Shown here in pieces: positions 33,408 through 39,125 of a DNA stretch of 39,125 bases. Source of the stretch: Reclinomonas americana ATCC 50394 (lineage: Eukaryota; Jakobida; Jakobea; Jakobida); contig PS015124.1 in the NCBI GenBank assembly GCA_048213135.1, positions 48,528-87,652 on the forward strand, read 5' to 3'. A program made the translations under genes and the position numbers. The notes under the pieces were generated by a model. It was given only the letters and a program-made list of their open reading frames with translations, did no database searches and was not told the origin of the DNA. Each line of letters begins with the position of its first letter. Position 1 is the stretch's first letter.

Positions 33408-33700
33408 TGAGGATCGCAAGTTGCAGTGAGATACTGAGAGAGAGAATGAGAGAGCGAGAGAGAGAGACAAGTCAACGAGGAAGCATAGAGTGACTGAGTC
33501 TGACTGCTTGTTGTCTTGCATGCAACAAGCTGCAGTGAGATGCTGAGAGAATGAGAGACAGACACAGACAAACGTGCAGCGAGAGAGACAAGTCAACGAG
33601 GAAGCATAGAGTGACTGAGTCTGACTTTGTGTTATCTTGCATGCTGAGGATCACAAGCTGCAGCGAGGTGTTGAGAGAGAGGCAGATAGACTGAGAGAGG
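33408..33700 (+). repeat. Tandem repeat, about 115-120-base unit, in intron before the terminal exon
   Basis: Units contain AAGCTGCAGTGAGATGCTGAG and ACAAGTCAACGAGGAAGCAT. Starts lie near 33410, 33528 and 33648. The GAGGATCG at the unit start resembles the start of the following exon. Confidence 0.8.
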
Positions 33701-33842
33701 GCAAGAGAAAGAGTGACTGCGACTGAGTGTGGTGGTATCGGAATGGAGAGACACACACACCAGCACACGCAGACTGACAACAATTGATCTTTCTCGCTCT
33801 TCTTTGACTTGTCTCCTCTCTCTCTCTTGTCTCTCGTCGCAG

Positions 33843-33956
33843 TTTGAGGATCGGAAGAGGCAACGAGAGGCACAACAAAAGCCAATGTTTGGCTTCTTGC
33901 AACGCAAGGAATCTCCGGCGCCGACAGCTCCTCCGGAGAGTGATCGCAGCAAGTGA
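33843..33956 (+). CDS. Terminal exon of an unrecognised gene
   Basis: A pyrimidine-rich tract and CGTCGCAG acceptor (ending 33842) precede an open frame of 37 codons and a stop. It begins FEDRKRQREAQQ, a charged, probably helical stretch, followed by KPMFGFLQRKESPAPTAP and a Ser/Lys end. Upstream exons are not identified because of repeats and the gap. The phase of the acceptor is taken from the open frame. The stop is 75 bases from the stop of the convergent gene. Confidence 0.55.
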   Translation, partial: FEDRKRQREAQQKPMFGFLQRKESPAPTAPPESDRSK

Positions 33957-34031
33957 GGAGTTTTGCGTTTTTTTTTTTTAATCTCTCAGTGATAAAAAAA
34001 GGGATGGCGAGTCGTTAAGTGCGGCGGTGGA

Positions 34032-37000
34032 TTAGAGCACGACTCCGGCGGCGTCGAGATGCACAGGTGGTTCTGGGATCACTTCGCTGTCCGGCACCGG
34101 TTTGATCTGCAACCGGGAGGTGTCAGAAGCAGCAATGGTGCAAGGAAAGGAAGACGTCGAAGAGTCACTCGCTCTCTGTGCACACATGCGCACAGTGCAG
34201 GGGAATAGCCTCGCTGAACACACACACATACACGCAAACACGCCATGCGTGCAATGGAGAACAACAGCTTCGCTGAATTCGCATTTGTGGGAGTGTAGCT
34301 CTCCCTCGCTTTCTTGCTCTCTCTCTCTCTCTTCACGCACACACACAGTGGAGAACAACAGCCTCGCAGAAGTTGCATGAACACGCTCTCCGTGTGAGTC
34401 TGTCTGGCTTCATGCACGCAGTGAAGGACAACAGCTTCGCTGAATTTGCCAGCGGGGGAATGTAACCTCCCCGCACTCTGCATGCACTCACACACTCACT
34501 CCCTCTCTCACTCCCTCTCTCACATACCCACTCACTCCCTCACTCNNNNNNNNNNNNNNNNNNNNNNNNNNNNNNNNNNNNNNNNNNNNNNNNNNNNNNN
34601 NNNNNNNNNNNNNNNNNNNNNNNNNNNNNNNNNNNNNNNNNNNNNNNNNNNNNNNNNGCTCCCTCATTCTCTCTCTCTCTCTCTCTCTTTTCACTCGCAC
34701 GTGCGCGCCAAACTACAAACTCCGTTTCTCTTCCCCCAACTCACCATGCAAACATACACCCACACCGCCAGCACCTGGTTACGATACGCCTCCTGCGGTT
34801 GACAAGAGAGTGAGAAAACGCACGCATTCTTCGCACACTCCATAATGCGTACCAAGTGCACAGCAAAGCAAAACTGGACGTCCTTCGTTTTGTCTTCGTG
34901 AATGGGGTAGTTCTTCATGACCCACTGGAGAGGCAGAGAGGAGTGTCAGAATGAAATCCACAACAGACCTTCCCTCTCATCAGCGCACCTTGCGAATGCG
35001 AATCTCATCATAGTATGCAAAGCAGAATGCACGGCCCTCAAAATCGTGCCCCTTTGGCACCGCCTCTTGCAGCACACCCTTCCACGCATCGAGATCTGGT
35101 ACACGCACACGGGTGAGAAGGAGGAGGCGATGACAGCGAAGCCCTCTGCAGGAAAAAAACACACACACACCCCAATCCAAAATCTTGGTTCGAATGGAGC
35201 GCATCTCCTGCAACAAGTGCTTCCACTCCGCCGCCTGCTCCTTGGTGAGATTCTCACGCGGCAGCGCGGCGAGCTTTGCCTGGCACTCCTCCAGTTGCCT
35301 CTTTGGTTTCAGGCGGTCCTCCGGAGCCATGACGCGCAATCTGTGGCACGCACGACGAGAAATAATGAGGGCGGAGAATGTGAAAGATCGGTCTGCGATG
35401 AAAAACGAACTTTTCCATAATGCGCAGGCCCTGTCGCAAGGTCTTGTTCAACTCCAAGAACAGCTTCGTCTCCAGATGGTACTTGTTGCGCCACACGAAA
35501 TACGACACTGGGGAGGGAGAGAGAGACGTGAGAAGTCTTGTCAACAAGAAAGAAGATTGTTTTGCCAACGCACATTGCAACTCCTTCTGGATGCAGTCCG
35601 TGTAGGAGCGAACGCGATATACAGGGAACCGTGGCCGCAACGGAGTCTCGCGGTAGAAGGCCACAATGTGTCGTCGCAAGTGCGTCTGCAAATGGGCAGT
35701 CAGCAAGCTGGCAACGAGCATAATAATATTCATGCACGCGCTCAAACTTGATCTTTCCCCTCCTTTGCTCTCTCACTGCTCTATCGCTCTCACTTGCGTG
35801 TTCATTCACTACCATTCTTCACACACACCCCCTATTCGCCTCTCCTCCACTTCGCTCCATTCCGCGCGCTCGCCTTCTCACCTCTGTCCCCTTTTCATCA
35901 TTCCCTAACTCTCTCTCGTCTCTCAGCCACGCTCTCAGCTTCCATTTCTTTCTTCACGAATGTTCTTCCGTTTTCCCCCCTTTGCTTTCGTTGTACTCCT
36001 CGCGCCTACTTTCTAACCTCCTCGCCTCAATTCTCTCAGCCGCACGCTCAGCACCTCCTTCACACCCCTTCCCCTCCCTCCTCCTCCACTTCCGCTTCTC
36101 CCTACCTCCTTCCCCACCTTTCCCTCATCCCTTTCCCTCCCCCTCCCCCCTCCCTTTCCTCCCTTTCCCGCACGCAACAAATCGCGGATCATCGGGGATG
36201 AACGGCACCCACCGCGCCTCATCCTCCAAATCAAACTTGATGTGGTTCGGTCGCTCTTCCTGCGCATTCGCCCACAGATTCGTGTGGTTGAACACGACAT
36301 AGATCTTGGCGTACGGCACCGGTACGTGCACCAGAGGCTCCTCCAAACCACCCGAGTGCGCTTGCAGTGTCTGCTCACAGCGGCGCGTGAGAAGAGTTCA
36401 CACGAGGCGAGAAGCATGAGAGAGAGAGAGGGACTCACGTAGCGCCCATCAGAGCCGCGAGCAGTCACTGGCTTCACCACCGGTGCCGCACGGCCGACCA
36501 TAATGTCGTCCTCGTTCAACTCGTCCGACAGCACCTCACGCATCTCCAAGTACATGTCACCGGGGAAGATGATCATGTCCTCGTCACGCGCCTGAAACAC
36601 ACGCCATATTAGACAGGGGCAGTGAGTGGATGGGGGAAAGGAAAAAAAACGCAACATATGCGACATCGGCTTCGGCAGCCGCTGGAGATATCAACATGAG
36701 AGTCAGTAAAGCACATTCGCTACCACACACATTCACATTGAGAGAGACACACCTTGCGTTTCCTCTTCAGTGGGCTTCTGTACACCGACCCATCTCTCCG
36801 GAAGCTGCATTCAACAAAAGTGAGTCTTCTTCACCTTCCTGCGCAGACGCGCGCCAGACTCACCAAATAGTGCTTGCCGCTCGAGGTCTCCCAGAAAATG
36901 ACAGAACCGTCATCCTCGCGCGTCATCACCCACGTGTGCTCCACTCCAGTCGATGTCTCGCCAATACACAAATACGCCTCCACTCCGCGGTATCGCTCCA

Positions 37001-39125
37001 GACCCAGCATGAGATTGCACTATTGCTCATACGCATGAGGGGGATGCTGAATACAAAGCCACTCCCACCCCATTCGAGGCACGTACCATCAAAATCGCGT
37101 GATCCTCCGAATCGCCCTTGCGCTGATTCTGGAAGAACTCGGGCGTGGTCCAAATGTCGTCGTGCCCAGCAAAAATGTTCTCGTCCGTGTCCCACGTCAT
37201 GAGGCTGATCATGCGTGCAATGATACGCGGCTCACGTGTGTCTGCGCCAAGATTGACATGAGTGAACCGGAAGATCACACGCGGTATTTGAATGATGGTG
37301 GCGACGCACCGCGCGGGACTGGCAACTCCGGCGGCAACACGTACGACGGCAGGAAGCGGTCCATCAACTTCTCGTCCTTGCGCACCACCGGGAAGCGCGC
37401 CGTAATGCCGCGCGTCTTCATCTCGGCGTGCCACGTCTTGTCACGCTCCAAAATGTCGTCCGGCACCTTGTAGTGCGGGTCGAACACAGGATCGGGATCG
37501 TCCTCAAAGTCGATGCGTGGACCGAGATCTGTGGCACGCCAATGGTCAGCAACCAGGAAGCAGCGAGGGGAAAATACAATATGAGCAGCACCTTGGATAA
37601 AGTAGGCGCTGAATGTGACTTTCTGGTCGGCCTCCGGATGGAACGGGTTGACGAGTTTCAGCGTGCCCTGGAACATGCGCGTGGTCTCGCCACTGCGCTC
37701 CGTGTACGCCGACTTGTTGGCCTTCAGAATGCTGGAGACAGCTGTGGGGATAGCAAACAGTATACCGGTGAGATGATGCGGCTGTTAACTTCCTCGTTTT
37801 GCGATATTACGCACATAACCGCACAGTGCCCAGCAAATCATTGCCGTCCTTGTCCTCGTCAAACACCTCCAACTGAATCTTACCCTTGGCCTTGAACTCG
37901 TCCGGCGACTTGTCGATAAAGAGCACAGGGAAGTATAGCTTGGTGTCGAAGCGCGGATCCAGCTTCTCCGTGATTGTCTGCGCAGTGGGATGAGCATAAC
38001 TGTGCGGTGGAGTGGTGACTCTTCCGTGGAGGGCAGACGCAACTCTTGTGCGATACTGCATGCCGTCGTAGCTGACGACGACAAACGCATCCGAGTACAA
38101 CGAGGCGTCCGCCGCAATCAGATTCTGGCACGACTGAACGTGCACGGCGAGGTACGTGTGCCACGGCTTCAGCGTATCTGTGAAGCAGAGTCAGTATTGC
38201 AGAAGTGTAGAACGTATGAGTTGGAGTGGCGGGCGCAACAGAATTCGCCAGCCTGAATGTAGCGCGGACTGGACAGCAGGTTCACACTGCCCTGCAACAC
38301 ACCACCCGGTGTTCGTTTCCGACCCTCCACGTGCACTGCAATGGACGCGAGTATAAAGTGAGGGCGTCGAGTTTTGTAATGGCAGGGGAGAGAGCGCGAC
38401 GCACCAAGACGACATTGCAACATTTGCGTGTCCACCACACCACGCAGGGGCAGCAAACGCTCGCCAATCTTCACATCGCGTGTGCGGTTCCAGTCAAACA
38501 CCTGTACATCCAGATCCTCGTTCTCCAGCTCGCTCATGGTCCCGTAGTATGTCACCGAGCCCAACGTGTCCCACACAGGCTCGCTGCGGTGGCACACAAG
38601 GTGAGTCGAACGTGTATGTCGCGCGAAGGCAGTCCACACACGACGTACGTTGTCTGATAAATGACTGGCGACTGGAGGCCGCGGCCATAGAAACCGCCCA
38701 GCTTCTTCCATTTCCTCCAGTCCCTGCAGGAGAATGTCAGCTCACATCGACAACAGTTCGCCGACACACACATCCATCCACTCACCGCTTGATGACGAGC
38801 TTCACGTACGGATCCGAGACCAACTCTGCCTGCCCCTCCTTCCGGTCGACACCGACAATCTCGCGACCGGTCCAATCGTCGAAACTCATCACAAACTGGA
38901 ACATCTCCTGGAACATGATCTCAAAGTCGAGCTTCATCACGATCGGTGAGGAGGGGTGCGAGTCAAGGTGTGAGACGGAAGGGGAAGAGAAAGATGATGA
39001 TGATGATGGGAAATGAAGGATATCATTGCCGTCGCTGGCACCCGGTGGTGCGCGCAGCTCCACCGACTGCTGCACCTCGCCCGACGCAATGTCCACCAGC
39101 TTGGTGCGCGAGAAGCCCTTCAGCT
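34032..39125 (-). CDS. C2 plus inactive transglutaminase-like protein of the CEP76/CC2D2A group (5-prime end off window)
   Basis: Twenty exons on the minus strand, all phases consistent: 39125-38786, 38723-38649, 38583-38405, 38335-38240, 38177-38044, 37977-37815, 37741-37592, 37528-37310, 37241-37087, 37019-36864, 36804-36753, 36681-36656, 36591-36439, 36370-36179, 35685-35574, 35507-35411, 35340-35171, 35095-34989, 34924-34745, 34106-34032. About 943 residues are visible. There are two C2-like units (SDPYVKLVI..EPVWDTLG..VQVFDW; SDAFVVVSYD..QLEVFDEDKDGNDLLG). Then comes a degenerate transglutaminase fold (GDSEDHAILMCN, HTWVM, DGSVIFWE, VFNHTNLWANAQ) and a C-terminal block (AVPKGHDFEG, LAVWVYVCM). 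These blocks best match CEP76, a centriolar protein; two C2 domains before the fold fit CC2D2A, of the ciliary transition zone. I cannot decide between them. The gap at 34546-34657 lies in the last intron. Confidence 0.82.
34180..34470 (+). repeat. Diverged tandem repeat in the last intron of the CEP76/CC2D2A-like gene
   Basis: The core GGAGAACAACAGCTTCGCTGAA recurs with changes at about 34200, 34256, 34350 and 34424, separated by variable CA- and CT-rich spacers. Confidence 0.75.
34546..34657. other. Assembly gap (112 N) in last intron
   Basis: Flanked by CTCACTCC repeats. No coding sequence appears to be missing, since exons 34745-34924 and 34032-34106 are both whole codons. Confidence 0.85.

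Larger units (their letters stand above)
31047..33842. other. Low-complexity region with an 800-base gap; upstream exons of a plus-strand gene likely lie here
   Basis: Holds purine-rich DNA (31380-31720), GTGA and GA/CT microsatellites (31850-32436), a gap (32437-33236) and a repeat (33408-33700). Short open stretches near 31190-31400 on both strands look somewhat coding but I cannot choose between them. The exon at 33843 needs upstream exons, so parts of this region must be transcribed. Confidence 0.5.

Noticed and set aside
34804-34834. A 31-base intron within exon 34745-34924
   Set aside because: GTGCGT and CCGCAG sites are present but removal of 31 bases breaks the frame, while the exon read straight through is open and 180 bases long.
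29468-38240. Recurring plus-strand motif ACGCAACAG as a possible regulatory or protein-binding element
   Set aside because: Every copy checked in the minus-strand genes is the reverse complement of a GTTGCG splice donor at an exon end, so splicing explains it.
1-39125. tRNA, rRNA or snRNA genes, and transposon open frames
   Set aside because: I saw no cloverleaf with conserved box A/B, no rRNA-like stretch, and no reverse transcriptase or transposase motif. This was by eye and a covariance-model search could still find small RNAs.

Overview
The window is nuclear DNA from a eukaryote, probably a unicellular, cilium- or centriole-bearing lineage; I cannot name the species. The evidence is spliceosomal introns in every gene, gamma-tubulin, a nibrin (NBS1) homologue, a CEP76/CC2D2A-type protein, GC-rich coding exons, and introns full of microsatellites. 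Runs of N break the sequence. Four of them are exactly 20 bases (548-567, 7062-7081, 21501-21520, 22500-22519) and look like fixed-size placeholders for gaps of unknown length.

Layout. 568-5096 (+): ankyrin-repeat/coiled-coil protein whose first intron holds a repeat array. 5137-14815: a segmental duplication, unit 1 about 5137-9538 and unit 2 about 9677-14815, carrying small secreted basic proteins of two types. Type I (RGPRxYDNRNL motif) is genes A, C, D and G; type II (PGRxY motif, RRRWLAxAW tail) is B, E and F. Unit 1 keeps only a broken tail of F. A further type I gene, H, follows at 15266-15945 (-). 16467-20897 (+): nibrin with FHA, BRCT-like region, MRE11-binding motif and acidic FxF-bearing tail. 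21101-22706 (-): gamma-tubulin with its middle lost in gaps. 23530-30729 (-): a 2180-residue secreted, probably GPI-anchored fibronectin-III-like protein. 31047-33842: mostly low-complexity DNA with an 800-base gap. 33843-33956 (+): last exon of an unrecognised gene. 34032-39125 (-): 20 exons of a C2/inactive-transglutaminase protein of the CEP76/CC2D2A kind, running off the window.

I rebuilt exons by joining conserved protein blocks at GT..AG sites and checking that phases agree. FN3 (6543 coding bases), A, C, D and G (522 each), B and E (480 each), F (690) and H (507) all come out as whole numbers of codons. The most striking result is in splicing: I count 27 introns starting GTTGCG, a donor with C at +5, and the exon base before it is almost never G. 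Comparing paralogues in the array also shows a clean intron presence/absence difference, a gene relic with a microhomology deletion, and small phase-1 exons that have been lost as modules. The genes do not form a pathway; the secreted-protein array is the only functional cluster.
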